DNA from: Globodera rostochiensis
Lineage: Eukaryota > Nematoda > Chromadorea > Rhabditida > Heteroderidae
DNA length: 64,000 bases
Assembly (NCBI GenBank): GCA_018350325.1
Contig: JAEVLN010000003.1
Coordinates: 5,039,758 to 5,103,757, forward strand
Direction: 5' to 3'
This document shows positions 30,460-43,539 of the stretch, piece by piece. The notes beneath the pieces were generated by a model. It was not told where the DNA came from. It did not search any database and saw only the letters and a list, made by a program, of their open reading frames with translations. The position numbers were made by a program, and so were the translations under genes. Positions within the stretch are counted from its first letter, which is position 1. Every line of letters begins with the position of its first letter.

Positions 30460-32427
30460 TCAGTTCTTTCTCTTTTTGGGCTCACTCGGACCTTCGTTTA
30501 CGTCAAGCATTCTGAAAATAGAAGGAAATGGGCGTGGATGAATTAGTGTTTTTTTCAAAAGAGTGATAGAATAGGTTTTCGGACCGCTTTATTTTTTACA
30601 ACTCAAAAATAGAAAATCAGACGTTTTGTACATTTGAGTCTATGTGCGAAATTTCGAGAAAAGGTTGGAAATTCAAAAAATTTTAATTTATTGATTGATT
30701 ACTTCTTACCCGTCGCCGATGTCGCTGTCTTTGAAGTTAATTTGGATGCAATTCCACTGCCAATGATTAGCCTCCGCTTCCCACTCGGCCCATATCTTTT
30801 CGTCGCGCTCAATTGGACAACGAACCAACAGCCAATCGCCTTTCTCAAAGTCGTGCTTAAAGTATCGCATTGCCAATTGCTCCCCCGTCAAATTGTTCTT
30901 CAGTTCAAATGGCTCAAACTCATCAGAAGAACTGCAAAAACCGATGATAAAATTGACCGGATATGTCGAATTGACAAATTCCTTAAGAGGAATAAAGGAA
31001 TTTAAAACAGACAGTCCAATAAAACAAATTCAAAAACTCCTCACCATTTTGAGTCCTTCCATTTCTGCCGAACAAATGACTTCTTCCAAATAAAAATAAG
31101 AGCATTTCAACACTTTCGGAAGTCCATCCCCGCGGGGCGTGTGCAGCCATTTAGCCACTGCTTGGGCAGAAGAAGCGCCGGCACTGTCATCGGCCGGAAA
31201 TTCGGGAGAAAGACGAAAGGCTTGGATCGATCGGAGTTTGGTACAATCCCGGAGAACGATTGGAGAAAATCGGCGCAAACGGTCGAGTTTGGAGGAATCC
31301 AAGTCAAATCCGCAAATATTGTCTTTGAACAAAGGCCAAATCTTTTTGCCAATGATTTCCCAACTGCCGTTTTGGTCAATCGCCGTGGAAATGGAAAGAT
31401 TAGCCCATTTGGAGGCAAAAAGTCGGCGAATACTTTTGAGAAATTCGATGACACTTTGGTCGATGTAACTAAAAAATGCATAAATTGGAGGGCCAAACTT
31501 TTAATAGAAAAATTGGTAATACTGAAGATGGAGCTGCCCTCCATTTTTGAAAAAATAATTTTTTGTTTTAAAGTAGATAAAAAGGTGTTTTCTAGGGCAT
31601 TTAAGGGGCGTAGAATCCAAATCTGACCTCCGATTCGACCTATTTCAAACCCCGAACCCGAATTCGAACATTTCGTAGAAAAATTCAAAAATTTTCAAAA
31701 TTCACATTTACGTCTCAAAATCATTCAAATGAATACTCCGACCATTATTTGCCTTTTCGATGCACATAAGTTTGTGCTTATTTAATGATTTTGAGGCCAA
31801 ATTTGATTTTCGAAAATTTTGATTTCGAAAAAATGTTCGAATTTGGGTCCAGGGTTCGAAATGGAGATCAGATTCGGATTCTACACCTTCGACTATTTAG
31901 CGATTTAGAGAAAAAATTATTTTATTTTTTCAAAAATGGGGGGGGGGCAGCACCATCTTCAGTATTACCCAAAAATTTAAATGCATGAAATGACCTTATT
32001 TGAAGGCTTTGAAAGCCGATAACATTGTCTGAAAGTGGCTCTTGCGGGATTCGCAACCGGCGCTCGCCTTTATGGCCAAAGCGTTTGACAATTTCAGCGC
32101 CTTTCTTTTTAATTGCGCGACGAATTTCCAACCGACCCAATGACCATCCCCTCAAATTAAAATGCGCGTCCACCAAAAGGTCAAATCGATCGCTGATCAA
32201 CGCAACTTTCAGTCCGAGCACCAAAGGCCGACAGAATTTGAAGACTTCGAACAAAATAGGACGGAAAGGGCGTGAGAACCTTCAAAAATTGTCAGAAATT
32301 TTCTTTTTGTTGATGAAAAAGACTTTCATTCCGGTGAGGGCAGGGGGATTCCCCGGAGCCCGTAGGAATAATGCAAAACTCACATTTCTTTCAATTGTTT
32401 CTCCACTTTCTTCGGATTGCCCGACAT
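30460..32427 (-). pseudogene. F-box-like gene, copy 7, exon 2 acceptor deleted
   Basis: Exon 1 (32427-32384) is MSGNPKKVEKQLKE. Exon 2 (about 32257-31995) keeps [20 protein letters not shown] through GFQSLQI but has lost its first codons and the acceptor: a deletion joins intron text (GGGCGTGAGAACC) straight to the exon. Exon 3 (31468-31045) is full: [52 protein letters not shown] and [15 protein letters not shown]. Exon 4 (30981-30710) reads [43 protein letters not shown] and [11 protein letters not shown], joined through GG/GTAAG to a terminal exon 30511-30460 (MLDVNEGPSEPKKRKN, TGA). The KKRK tail resembles a basic nuclear-import signal. Only the start of exon 2 is damaged, so a near-functional gene using a cryptic acceptor is possible. 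Confidence 0.7.
31515..31969. mobile_element. inverted-repeat MITE in intron 2 of copy 7
   Basis: GGTAATACTGAAGATGG and CCATCTTCAGTATTACC are perfect 17-bp TIRs, continuing imperfectly through GAGCTGCC/GGCAGCAC and CATTTTTGAAAAA/TTTTTTCAAAAATG. AAAAATT occurs next to both ends, one base offset on the right. Confidence 0.75.
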
Positions 32428-32429
32428 TT

Positions 32430-32830
32430 ATAAGCAAATAAATGAAAGCGAACAAATATAAAATCCCTCGTATTATTTTTGTAAATAAAATTGATAGTGT
32501 TGAAAATGAGGAAAGTTTGAAAAATGTATAGCCGGAATAGCCGAGACTCTAAAAGCTAAACAATTAGCTATACAGATGCCTATAGGAGCGGGACGTGAGT
32601 TTAAGGGAGTAGTAACACGGAATTACGGAATGCCCAAAAAAAAATGCGGAACACGGAATACGGACAGACTAAAAATACGGATGGAAATACCGAACGGACA
32701 AGTTTTTTTAAGAATTCTACTTCATTCCTGTGGGGTGGGGGGTGGGGAGGGTCGACGGTGTCGATAGGCGCCACCGAGAAAATTTTTAAATTTTTGACTT
32801 AATCTCCCCTATGGTTTTGTGATTTCGTCC
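32430..32830. other. no gene seen; ACGGAA words and a GC hairpin copy
   Basis: 32615-32705 is ACGGAATACGG/ACGGAACACGG words, like the series at 54580. 32735-32805 carries the hairpin GGTGTC, GATA, GGCGCCACC with arm GAAAATTTTTAAATTTTTGA. Confidence 0.5.
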
Positions 32831-32984
32831 AACCCAAAAATGAAATTTAAAACTTGAAAATGTAAAGAAGAAAAATTAATTTCATAAATTAAACCTAAAA
32901 AGAAACAATTTGGAACACTGTAATGATATGCAAAGGTTCTATTCCTTTTGGAGTTAAAGGGCATTTGTCTTCATATTCACATAA

Positions 32985-33230
32985 ATGAATGGCAAAATGA
33001 AAATTTTCTGCCCTCTTTTAAATGACGAATCTGATGACCCCTCATCAGCCTTATCTTCGGCATTTTGTACACAAAACAATTCAGCAGAGGGCACTTTTTG
33101 CATTCAAATTGAATGCCTTGGGCAAAACGTCGACCCAGAGAAAATGGCGGGCGGACGATTAATGGGGGAATGGGCGAAGGAGCAGCAGGACGGTAATCTG
33201 CTGATGGTCAAGTTTATCTTCTTCCCACAC
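32985..33230 (+). other. open frame in dispersed sequence, copy 2 of 3
   Basis: About 80 codons are open: MNGKMKIFCPLLNDESDDPS, then [18 protein letters not shown] and [20 protein letters not shown]. The same text, decayed, is at 16265 and (inverted) 52060. It is then fused to an F-box-like exon 2 remnant on the other strand. Family not recognised. Confidence 0.35.
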
Positions 33231-33239
33231 AATTTTAAA

Positions 33240-33412
33240 CAAAAAGAGTTTGAGCGTCCTTTGTCTGGAAGCGCATTTTGTGGCATTGCCAGTAGCGGTT
33301 TATCGTTAAAGCATTTGACAATTTCAGCACCATTTCTGTTGAATGCGCGACGAATTTCCAACCAGCCCAACGACCATTCCTTCGAATTGAAATGCGCGTC
33401 CACCAAACGTGA
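33240..33412 (-). pseudogene. F-box-like exon 2 fragment abutting satellite
   Basis: Minus strand reads [20 protein letters not shown], then [13 protein letters not shown] and MPQNALPDK. Upstream it breaks at about 33412, inside the codons before LVDAHF, and the satellite spacer (TGAGGGAAATCGATTG) begins at once. Downstream it runs into the unknown dispersed sequence. Confidence 0.7.
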
Positions 33413-36400
33413 GGGAAATCGATTGATATAAAATTTAGGCGAATTTCCATTTGTCAAAAAAATTTTATTTTTTTAGTTTATATCAGATATTTTTAATTTA
33501 TTTTAATAAAGTTTTTGTTTTCTTTTATTCGAATTCGCTAGAAATGTGCCCCCCCCCGTGATTGTTTTAGTTTAATTTCTTGAACATTTTATTTTTTGAA
33601 GAAATAGTGTGGTAAAAAGAGAGAGTCAGGCGGCGAGAGTAATTTGGACATGAACGCACCCCATCTAAAAATTGTTTTAGTTTAATTTCTGAAAATTTTA
33701 TTTTTTGAAGAAATAGTGTGGTAAAAAGAGAGAGTCAGGCGGCGAGAGTAATTTGGACATGAATGCACCCCATCTAAAAATTGTTTTAGTTAATTTCTGA
33801 AAATTTTATTTTTTGAAGAAATAGTGTGGTAAAAAGAGAGAGTCAGGCGGCGAGAGTAATTTGGACATGAATGCACCCCATCTAAAAATTGTTTTAGTTT
33901 AATTTCTGAAAATTTTATTTTTTTGAACAATAGTTGGTGAGCGGCACCCAATTTTTGCATATTCGTACTCAGCTCGATGAGGGGAATCGATTGATATAAA
34001 ATTTAGGCGAATTTGCGTCTGTCAAAAAAATTTTATTTTTTAATTAATGCGGATATTTAATTTATTTTAAGTTTTTGTTTTCTTTTTTCCCTCGAATTCG
34101 TTAGAAATGGCCCCCCCCCCCCCGTGATTGTTTTAGTTTAATTTCTTGAACATTTTATTTTTTGAAGAAATAGTGTGCTAAAAAAGAGAGTCAGGCGGCG
34201 AGAGTAATTTGGACATGAACCCCATCAAAAATTGTTTTAGTTTAATTTCTGAAAATTTTATTTTTTGAAGAAATAGTGTGCTAAAAAGAGATAGTCAGGC
34301 GGCACGAGTAATTTGGACATGAACGCACCCCATCTAAAAATTGTTTTAGTTTAATTTCTGAAAATTTTATTTTTTTGAAGAAATAGTGTGGTAAAAAGAG
34401 AGAGTCAGGCGGCGAGAGTAATTTGGACATGAATGCACCCCATCTAAAAATTGTTTTAGTTAATTTCTGAAAATTTTATTTTTTGAAGAAATAGTGTGGT
34501 AAAAAGAGAGAGTCAGGCGGCGAGAGTAATTTGGACATGAATGAAGCCCATCTTAAAATTGTTTTAGTTTAATTTCTGAAAATTTTATTTTTTGAAGAAA
34601 TAGTGTGGTAAAAAGAGAGAGTCAGGCGGCAAGAGTAATTTGGACATGAACGCACCCCATCTAAAAATTGTTTTAGTTTATTTCTGAAAATTTTATTTTT
34701 TGAACAATAGTTGGTGAGCGGCGCCCAATTTTTGCATAATCGTACTCAGCTCGATGAGGGAAATCGATTGATATAAAATTTAGGCGAATTTCCATTTGTC
34801 AAAAAAATTTTATTTTTTTAGTTTATATCAGATATTTTTAATTTATTTTAGTAAAGTTTTTGTTTTCTTTTATCCCTCGAATTCGCTAGAAATGTGCCCC
34901 CCCCCCCCTTGATTGTTTTAGTTTAATTTCTTGAACATTTTATTTTTTGAAGAAATAGTGTGGTAAAAAGAGAGAGTCAGGCGGCGAGAGTAATTTGGAC
35001 ATGAACGCACCCCATCTAAAAATTGTTTTAGTTTAATTTCTTGAACATTTTATTTTTTGAAGAAATAGTGTGCTAAAAGAGAGAGTCAGGCGGCGAGAGT
35101 AATTTGGACATGAACGCACCCCATCTAAAAATTGTTTTAGTTTATTTCTGAAAATTTTATTTTTTGAAGAAATAGTGTGGTAAAAAGAGAGAGTCAGGCC
35201 GCGAGAGTAATTTGGACATGAATGAACCCCATCTAAAAATTGTTTTAGTTTTATTTCTGAAATTTTTTGAACAATAGTTGGTGAGCGGCACCCAATTTTT
35301 GCATATTCGTACTCAGCTCGATGAGGGAAATCGATTGATATAAAATTTAGGCGAATTTCCATTTGTCAAAAAAATTTTATTTTTTTAGTTTATATCAGAT
35401 ATTTTTAATTTATTTTAATAAAGTTTTTGTTTTCTTTTATTCGAATTCGCTAGAAATGTGCCCCCCCCCGTGATTGTTTTAGTTTAATTTCTTGAACATT
35501 TTATTTTTTGAAGAAATAGTGTGGTAAAAAGAGAGAGTCAGGCGGCGAGAGTAATTTGGACATGAACGCACCCCATCTAAAAATTGTTTTAGTTTAATTT
35601 CTGAAAATTTTATTTTTTGAAGAAATAGTGTGGTAAAAAGAGAGAGTCAGGCCGCGAGAGTAATTTGGACATGAATGAACCCCATCTAAAAATTGTTTTA
35701 GTTTTATTTCTGAAATTTTTTGAACAATAGTTGGTGAGCGGCACCCAATTTTTGCATATTCGTACTCAGCTCGATGAGGGGAATCGATTGATATAAAATT
35801 TAGGCGAATTTGCGTCTGTCAAAAAAATTTTATTTTTTAATTAATGCGGATATTTAATTTATTTTAAGTTTTTGTTTTCTTTTTTCCCTCGAATTCGTTA
35901 GAAATGCCCCCCCGTGATTGTTTTAGTTTAATTTCTTGAACATTTTATTTTTTGAAGAAATAGTGTGCTAAAAGAGAGAGTCAGGCGGCGAGAGTAATTT
36001 GGACATGAACCCCATCAAAAATTGTTTTAGTTTAATTTCTGAAAATTTTATTTTTTGAACAATAGTTGGTGAGCGGCACCCAATTTTTGCATATTCGTAC
36101 TCAGCTCGATGAGGGGAATCGATTGATATAAAATTTAGGCGAATTTGCGTCTGTCAAAAAAATTTTATTTTTTAATTAATGCGGATATTTAATTTATTTT
36201 AAGTTTTTGTTTTCTTTTTTTCCCTCGAATTCGTTAGAAATGCCCCCCCCCCCCGTGATTGTTTTAGTTTAATTTCTTGAACATTTTATTTTTTGAAGAA
36301 ATAGTGTGGTAAAAAGAGATAGTCAGGCGGCAAGAGTAATTTGGACATGAACGCACCCCATCTAAAAATTGTTTTAGTTTAATTTCTGAAAATTTTATTT

Positions 36401-38012
36401 TTTTGAAGAAATAGTGTGGTAAAAAGAGAGAGTCAGGCGGCGAGAGTAATTTGGACATAAATGAACCCCATCTAAAAATTGTTTTAGTTAATTTCTGAAA
36501 ATTTTATTTTTTTGAACAATGTTGGTGAGCGGCACCCAATTTTTGCATATTCGTACTCAGCTCGATGAGGGGAATCGATTGATATAAAATTTAGGCGAAT
36601 TTGCGTCTGTCAAAAAAATTTTATTTTTTAATTAATGCGGATATTTAATTTATTTTAAGTTTTTGTTTTCTTTTTTCCCTCGAATTCGTTAGAAATGCCC
36701 CCCCGTGATTGTTTTAGTTTAATTTCTTGAACATTTTATTTTTTGAAGAAATAGTGTGCTAAAAGAGAGAGTCAGGCGGCGAGAGTAATTTGGACATGAA
36801 CCCCATCAAAAATTGTTTTAGTTTAATTTCTGAAAATTTTATTTTTTGAAGAATAGTGTGCTAAAAAGAGATAGTCAGGCGGCAAGAGTAATTTGGACAT
36901 GAACGCACCCCATCTAAAAATTGTTTTAGTTTAATTTCTGAAAATTTTATTTTTTTGAAGAAATAGTGTGGTAAAAAGAGAGAGTCAGGCGGCGAGAGTA
37001 ATTTGGACATGAATGCACCCCATCTAAAAATTGTTTTAGTTAATTTCTGAAAATTTTATTTTTTGAAGAAATAGTGTGGTAAAAAGACGGCGAGAGTAAT
37101 TTGGACATGAATGAACCCCATCTTAAAATTGTTTTAGTTTAATTTCTGAAAATTTTATTTTTTGAAGAAATAGTGTGGTAAAAAGTGAGAGTCAGGCGGC
37201 AAGAGTAATTTGGACATGAACGCACCCCATCTAAAAATTGTTTTAGTTTATTTCTGAAAATTTTATTTTTTGAACAATAGTTGGTGAGCGGCGCCCAATT
37301 TTTGCATAATCGTACTCAGCTCGATGAGGGAAATCGATTGATATAAAATTTAGGCGAATTTCCATTTGTTTTTGAAGAAATAGTGTGGTAAAAAGAGAGA
37401 GTCAGGCGGCGAGAGTAATTTGGACATGAACGCACCCCATCTAAAAATTGTTTTAGTTTAATTTCTTGAACATTTTATTTTTTGAAGAAATAGTGTGCTA
37501 AAAGAGAGAGTCAGGCGGCGAGAGTAATTTGGACATGAACGCACCCCATCTAAAAATTGTTTTAGTTTATTTCTGAAAATTTTATTTTTTGAAGAAATAG
37601 TGTGCTAAAAAGAGAGAGTCAGGCCGCGAGAGTAATTTGGACATGAATGAACCCCATCTAAAAATTGTTTTAGTTTTATTTCTGAAATTTTTTGAACAAT
37701 AGTTGGTGAGCGGCACCCAATTTTTGCATATTCGTACTCAGCTGGGAATCGATTGATATAAAATTTAGGCGAATTTGCGTCTGTCAACAAAATTTTATTT
37801 TTTTAATTAATGCGGATATTTAATTTATTTTAATAAAGTTTTTGTTTTCTTTTTTCCCTCAAATTCGTTAGAAATGCCCCCCCCCCGTGATTGTTTTAGT
37901 TTAATTTCTTGAACATTTTATTTTTTTGAAGAAATAGTGTGGTAAAAATAGAGAGTCAGGCGGCGAGAGTAATTTGGACATGAATGAACCCCATCTAAAA
38001 ATTGTTTTAGTT
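33412..38012 (-). repeat. ~107-bp satellite alternating with a ~200-bp spacer
   Basis: Runs of one to six satellite units (AGAGAGTCAGGCGGCGAGAG, TTTGGACATGAACGCACC) are separated by a spacer with GTTGGTGAGCGGCACCC, ATTCGTACTCAGCTCGATG, TCGATTGATATAAAATTTAG and a C-run before GTGATTG. The spacer occurs about nine times (near 33412, 33925, 34705, 35265, 35715, 36055, 36515, 37270, 37690). The units are the AGGCGG subtype, distinct from the AGACGG subtype at 24 kb. This is a higher-order array in which whole blocks have been re-amplified: 35.3-36.1 and 36.5-37.3 kb repeat parts of 33.4-34.7. Confidence 0.95.
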
Positions 38013-41000
38013 TATTCTCCTTACCGGAACAGGAAGCCAAAAATACGGGATTAAACACGGTTTTCTCTTTTCCGGAACGGGAAGCTAATACGTGAACCAA
38101 ACCTGGTTTCTCCTTTCCGGAACAAGAAGCCAATGTACGTAAACCAAGCCCGGTTTTCTCCTTTTCGGAACAGGAAGCCAATGTACGTGAACCAAACCCG
38201 GGTTTTCTCCTTACCGGAACAGGAGCAAAAAATACGTGAACCAAACCCGGTTTTCTCCTTCCGGAACAGTAAGCCAATGTACGTGAACCAAACCCGGTTT
38301 TCTCCTTTCCGGAACAGGAGCAAAAAATACGTAAACCAAACCCGGTTTTCTCCTTTCCGGAACAGGAAGCCAATGTACGTGAACCAAGCCCGGTTTTCTC
38401 CTTTCCGGAACAGGAGAAATACGTAAACCAAACCCGGTTTTCTCCTTTCCGGAACAGGAAGCCAATGTACGTGAACCAAGCCCGGTTTTTTCCTTTCCGG
38501 AACAGGAAGCCAAAAATATGGAAATTAAACGACGGTTTTCTCTTTTCCGGAACTGGAAGCTAATACGTGAACCAAACCTGGTTTTTCCTTTCCGGAACAA
38601 GAAGCCAATGTACGTGAACCAAACCCGGTTTTCTCCTTTCCGCAACGGGAAGCCAAAAATACGGGAATTAAACACGGTTTTCTCCTTTCTGGAACAGGAA
38701 GCCAATGTACGTGAACCAAACCCGGTTTTCTCCTTTCCGGAACAGGAAGCCAATGTACGTGAACCAAACCCGGGTTTTCTCCTTACCGGAACAGGAAGCC
38801 AAAAATACGGGAATTAAACACGGTTTTCTCCTTTCTGGAACAGGAAGCCAATGTACGTGAACCAAACTCGGGTTTTCTCCTTTCCGGAACAGGAAGCCAA
38901 AAATACGAAAATTAAACCCGGTTTTCTCCTTTCTGGAACGGTAAGCAATGTACCTGAACCAAACCTGGTTTTCTCCTTTCCGGAACAGGAAGCCAATGTA
39001 CGTGAACCAAACCCGGTTTTCTCCTTTCCGCAACAGGAAGCCAAAAATACGGGAATTAAACACGGTTTTCTCTTTTCTGGAACAGGAAGCCAATGTACGT
39101 GAACCAAACCCGGTTTTCTCCTTTCCGGAACAGGAAGCCAATGTACGTGAACCAAACCCGGGTTTTCTCCTTACCGGAACAGGAAGCCAAAAATACGGGA
39201 ATTAAACACGGTTTTCTCCTTTCTGGAACAGGAAGCCAATGTACGTGAACCAAACCCGGGTTTTCTCTTTACCGGAACAGGAAGCCAAAAATACGAAAAT
39301 TAAACCCGGTTTTCTCCTTTCTGGAACGGGAAGCCAATGTACGTGAACCAAACCCGGGTTTTCTCCTTACCGGAACAGGAAGCCAATGTGCGTGAACCAA
39401 ACCCGGTTTTCTCCTTTCCGGAACGGTAAGCAATGTACCTGAACCAAACCTGGTTTTCTCCTTTCCGGAACAGGAAGCCAATGTACGTGAACCAAACCCG
39501 GGTTTTCCCTTTCCGGAACAGGAAGCCAAAAATACGGGAATTAAATCCGGTTTTCTCTTTTCCGGAACGGGAAGCCAATATACGTGAACCAAACCCGGTT
39601 TTCTCCTTTCCGGAACGGTAAGCCAATGTACATGAACCAAACCCGGTTTTCTCGTTTCCGGAACGGTAAGCCAAAAATATGGAAATTAAACACGGTTTTC
39701 TCTTTTCCGGAACAGGAAGCCAAAAATACGGGAATTAAACACGGTTTTCTCCTTTCCGGAACGGTAAGCAATGTACCTGAACCAAACCTGGTTTTCTCCT
39801 TTCCGGAACAGGAAGCCAAAAATATGGAAATTAAACACGGTTTTCTCTTTTCCGGAACGGGAAGCTAATACGTGAACCAAACCTGGTTTCTCCTTTCCGG
39901 AACAAGAAGCCAATGTACGTGAACCAAACCCGGTTTTCTCCTTTCCGCAACAGGAAGCCAAAAATACGGGAATTAAACACGGTTTTCTCCTTTCTGGAAC
40001 AGGAAGCCAATGTACGTGAACCAAACCCGGTTTTCTCCTTTCCGGAACAGGAAGCCAATGTACGTGAACCAAACCCGGGTTTTCTCCTTACCGGAACAGG
40101 AAGCCAAAAATACGGGAATTAAACACGGTTTTCTCCTTTCTGGAACAGGAAGCCAATGTACGTGAACCAAACCCGGGTTTTCTCCTTACCGGAACAGGAA
40201 GCCAAAAATACGAAAATTAAACCCGGTTTTCTCCTTTCTGGAACGGGAAGCCAATGTACGTGAACCAAACCCGGGTACCGGAACAGGAAGCCAATGTGCG
40301 TGAACCAAACCCGGTTTTCTCCTTTCCGGAACGGTAAGCAATGTTCCTGAACCAAACCTGGTTTTCTCCTTTCCGGAACAGGAAGCCAATGTACGTGAAC
40401 CAAACCCGGGTTTTCCCTTTCCGGAACAGGAAGCCAAAAATACGGGAATTAAATCCGGTTTTCTCTTTTCCGGAACGGGAAGCCAATATACGTGAACCAA
40501 ACCCGGTTTTCTCCTTTCCGGAACGGTAAGCCAATGTACATGAACCAAACCCGGTTTTCTCGTTTCCGGAACGGTAAGCCAATGTACGTGAACCAAACCC
40601 GGGTTTTCCCTTTCCGGAACGGGAAGCCAAAATACGGGAATTAAACCCGGTTTTCTCCTTTTCGGAACGGTAAGCCAATGTACGTGAACCAAACCCGGTT
40701 TTCTCCTTTCCGGAACGGGAAACCAATATACGTGAACCAAACCCGGGTTTTCTCCTTACCGGAACAGGAAGCCAAAAATACGGGAATTAAACCCGGTTTT
40801 CTCTTTTCCGGAACGGGAAGCCAATATACGTGAACCAAACCCGGGTTTTCCCTTTCCGGAACAGGAAGCCAAAAATACGGGAATTAAATCCGGTTTTCTC
40901 TTTTCCGGAACGGGAAGCCAATGTACGTGAACCAAACCCGGGTTTTCTCCTTTCCGGAACAGGAAGCCAAAAATACGAAAATTAAACCCGGTTTTCTCCT

Positions 41001-42866
41001 TTCTGGAACGGTAAGCAATGTACCTGAACCAAACCTGGTTTTCTCCTTTCCGGAACAAGAAGCCAATGTACGTGAACCAAACCCGGTTTTCTCCTTTCCG
41101 CAACAGGAAGCCAAAAATACGGGAATTAAACACGGTTTTCTCTTTTCTGGAACAGGAAGCCAATGTACGTGAACCAAACCCGGTTTTCTCCTTTCCGGAA
41201 CAGGAAGCCAATGTACGTGAACCAAACCCGGGTTTTCTCCTTACCGGAACAGGAAGCCAAAAATACGGGAATTAAACACGGTTTTCTCCTTTCTGGAACA
41301 GGAAGCCAATGTACGTGAACCAAACCCGGGTTTTCTTCTCCTTACCGGAACAGGAAGCCAATGTGCGTGAACACCCGGTTTTCTTTCCGGAACGGTAAGT
41401 AATGTACCTGAACCAAACCTGGTTTTCTCCTTTCCGGAACAGGAAGCCAATGTACGTGAACCAAACCCGGGTTTTCCCTTTCCGGAACAGGAAGCCAAAA
41501 ATACGGGAATTAAATCCGGTTTTCTCTTTTCCGGAACGGGAAGCCAATATACGTGAACCAAACCCGGTTTTCTCCTTTCCGGAACGGTAAGCCAATGTAC
41601 ATGAACCAAACCCGGTTTTCTCGTTTCCGGAACGGTAAGCCAATGTACGTGAACCAAACCCGGGTTTTCCCTTTCCGGAACGGGAAGCCAAAATACGGGA
41701 ATTAAACCCGGTTTTCTCCTTTTCGGAACGGTAAGCCAATGTACGTGAACCAAACCCGGTTTTCTCCTTTCCGGAACAGGAAGCCAATGTACGTGAACCA
41801 AACCCGGGTTTTCTCCTTACCGGAACAGGAAGCCAAAAATACGGGAATTAAACACGGTTTTCTCCTTTCTGGAACAGGAAGCCAATGTACGTGAACCAAA
41901 CCCGGGTTTTCTCCTTACCGGAACAGGAAGCCAAAAATACGAAAATTAAACCCGGTTTTCTCCTTTCTGGAACGGGAAGCCAATGTACGTGAACCAAACC
42001 CGGGTTTTCTCCTTACCGGAACAGGAAGCCAATGTGCGTGAACCAAACCCGGTTTTCTCCTTTCCGGAACGGTAAGCAATGTACCTGAACCAAACCTGGT
42101 TTTCTCCTTTCCGGAACAGGAAGCCAATGTACGTGAACCAAACCCGGGTTTTCCCTTTCCGGAACAGGAAGCCAAAAATACGGGAATTAAATCCGGTTTT
42201 CTCTTTTCCGGAACGGGAAGCCAATATACGTGAACCAAACCCGGTTTTCTCCTTTCCGGAACGGTAAGCCAATGTACATGAACCAAACCCGGTTTTCTCG
42301 TTTCCGGAACGGTAAGCCAATGTACGTGAACCAAACCCGGGTTTTCCCTTTCCGGAACGGGAAGCCAAAATACGGGAATTAAACCCGGTTTTCTCCTTTT
42401 CGGAACGGTAAGCCAATGTACGTGAACCAAACCCGGGTTTTCCCTTTCCGGAACGGGAAGCCAAAATACGGGAATTAAACCCGGTTTTCTCCTTTTCGGA
42501 ACGGTAAGCCAATATACGTGAACCAAACCCGGGTTTTCTCCTTACCGGAACAGGAAGCCAAAAATACGGGAATTAAACCCGGTTTTCTCCTTTCTGGAGC
42601 CAATATACGTGAACCAAACCCGGGTTTCTCCTTACCGGTACAGGAAGCCAAAAATACGAAAATTAAACCCGGTTTTCTCCTTTCTGGAACGGGAAGCCAA
42701 TGTACGTGAACCAAACCCGGGTTTTCTCCTTACCGGAACAGGAAGCCAAAAATACGGGAATTAAACCCGGTTTCTCCTTTCTGGAACGGGAAGCCAATAT
42801 ACGTGAACCAAACCCGGTTTTCTCCTTACCAGAACAGGAAGCCAAAAATACGGGAATTAAACCTAC
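38013..42866 (+). repeat. 48/49-bp minisatellite, about 100 units
   Basis: Basic units: CCGGTTTTCTCCTTTCCGGA plus ACAGGAAGCCAATGTACGTG plus AACCAAAC (48 bp), and a variant with GCCAAAAATACGGGAATTAA (49 bp). Blocks of several hundred bp are reused (for example around 39.3-39.6, 40.2-40.6, 41.3-41.7 and 42.0-42.4 kb). Because 48 is a multiple of 3, frames stay open on both strands in several phases (to about 200 codons), all of them repeats of 16 residues with no start context, splice logic or family match. Treated as non-coding. Confidence 0.93.
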
Positions 42867-42867
42867 G

Positions 42868-43041
42868 GTCCCACGCACAAGATAAACGAGGGGATCACGA
42901 TTTTGAAACAATAAAATCCATTTCAATTACAAATTTTCAATAAACACAATGCCAGATCATAAGTTCTTATGTTAAAATTTCAAAATTTTTAACACCCAGT
43001 TTTCAAAATCGTGATTCCCTCGTTTATCTTGTGCGTGGGAC
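42868..43041. mobile_element. MITE with ~35-bp terminal inverted repeats
   Basis: GTCCCACGCACAAGATAAAC then GAGGGGATCACGATTTTGAAA at the left. The complement (TTTTCAAAATCGTGATTCCC then TCGTTTATCTTGTGCGTGGG AC) at the right. The centre is AT-rich. It sits exactly at the end of the 48-bp array. No clear target duplication. Confidence 0.8.
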
Positions 43042-43099
43042 TTTTATCTGCATTGATGATTGATTTTTGCTTAATTATCATTATAATTCGTAAAAACTT

Positions 43100-43300
43100 T
43101 AAATATTTTTAAAATTTTGGTTCAGTGTCGAAATCAAAGTTTGTCGAAATTCATCAGTGTCGAAATCATAGGAAAACAGTAAAAAAAAAGCAAAATAGTT
43201 CAGTGTCGAAATCCATCAGTGTCGAAAACCATCAGTGTCGAAATCCAGTGTCGAATTCCTTAAGTGTCGAAATCAATCAGTGTCGAAAACCCCAGACACC
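43100..43300. repeat. CAGTGTCGAAATC word cluster
   Basis: About nine CAGTGTCGAAA words, in one orientation only. The word TCGACAGTGA built into the element at 10144 is related (TTTCGACACTG). Possibly one half of a similar element. Confidence 0.5.
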
Positions 43301-43311
43301 TTCCCGATACC

Positions 43312-43480
43312 CAATGGCTCAGTGGTTAAGCTGTTTCGCGAATATTTGGGTTCTACTCCCCCGAGTGAAAACTCATTATATATAGTTCCGACACTTTTGG
43401 GCTCGGAATTCCGACTTCCGAAAAATTTTTAAGGCCCGGAATTCTGAAATTTTTCGAGGGCGTCGGCTCCCATCCCTGAC
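43312..43480 (+). repeat. tRNA-like head followed by a CATCCCTG element end
   Basis: TGGCTCAGTGG at 43315 and GGGTTCTACTCCC about 45 bp later are A/B-box-like. The following text has CGGAATTCCGACTTCCG words and ends GGCTCCCATCCCTG at 43478, a hAT-type right end. It lies just downstream of F-box-like copy 9. Confidence 0.45.
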
Positions 43481-43539
43481 ATGTATCATAATTTTTTGGC
43501 AATTCTAGAATTTGTTGTATTGAATTCCAAATTTCATCC

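Noticed and set aside
38013..42866. Many long open frames on both strands
   Set aside because: They are the same 16-residue repeat in several phases of a 48-bp minisatellite; no start context, domain or splice signals, and the 49-bp variant shifts the frame repeatedly.
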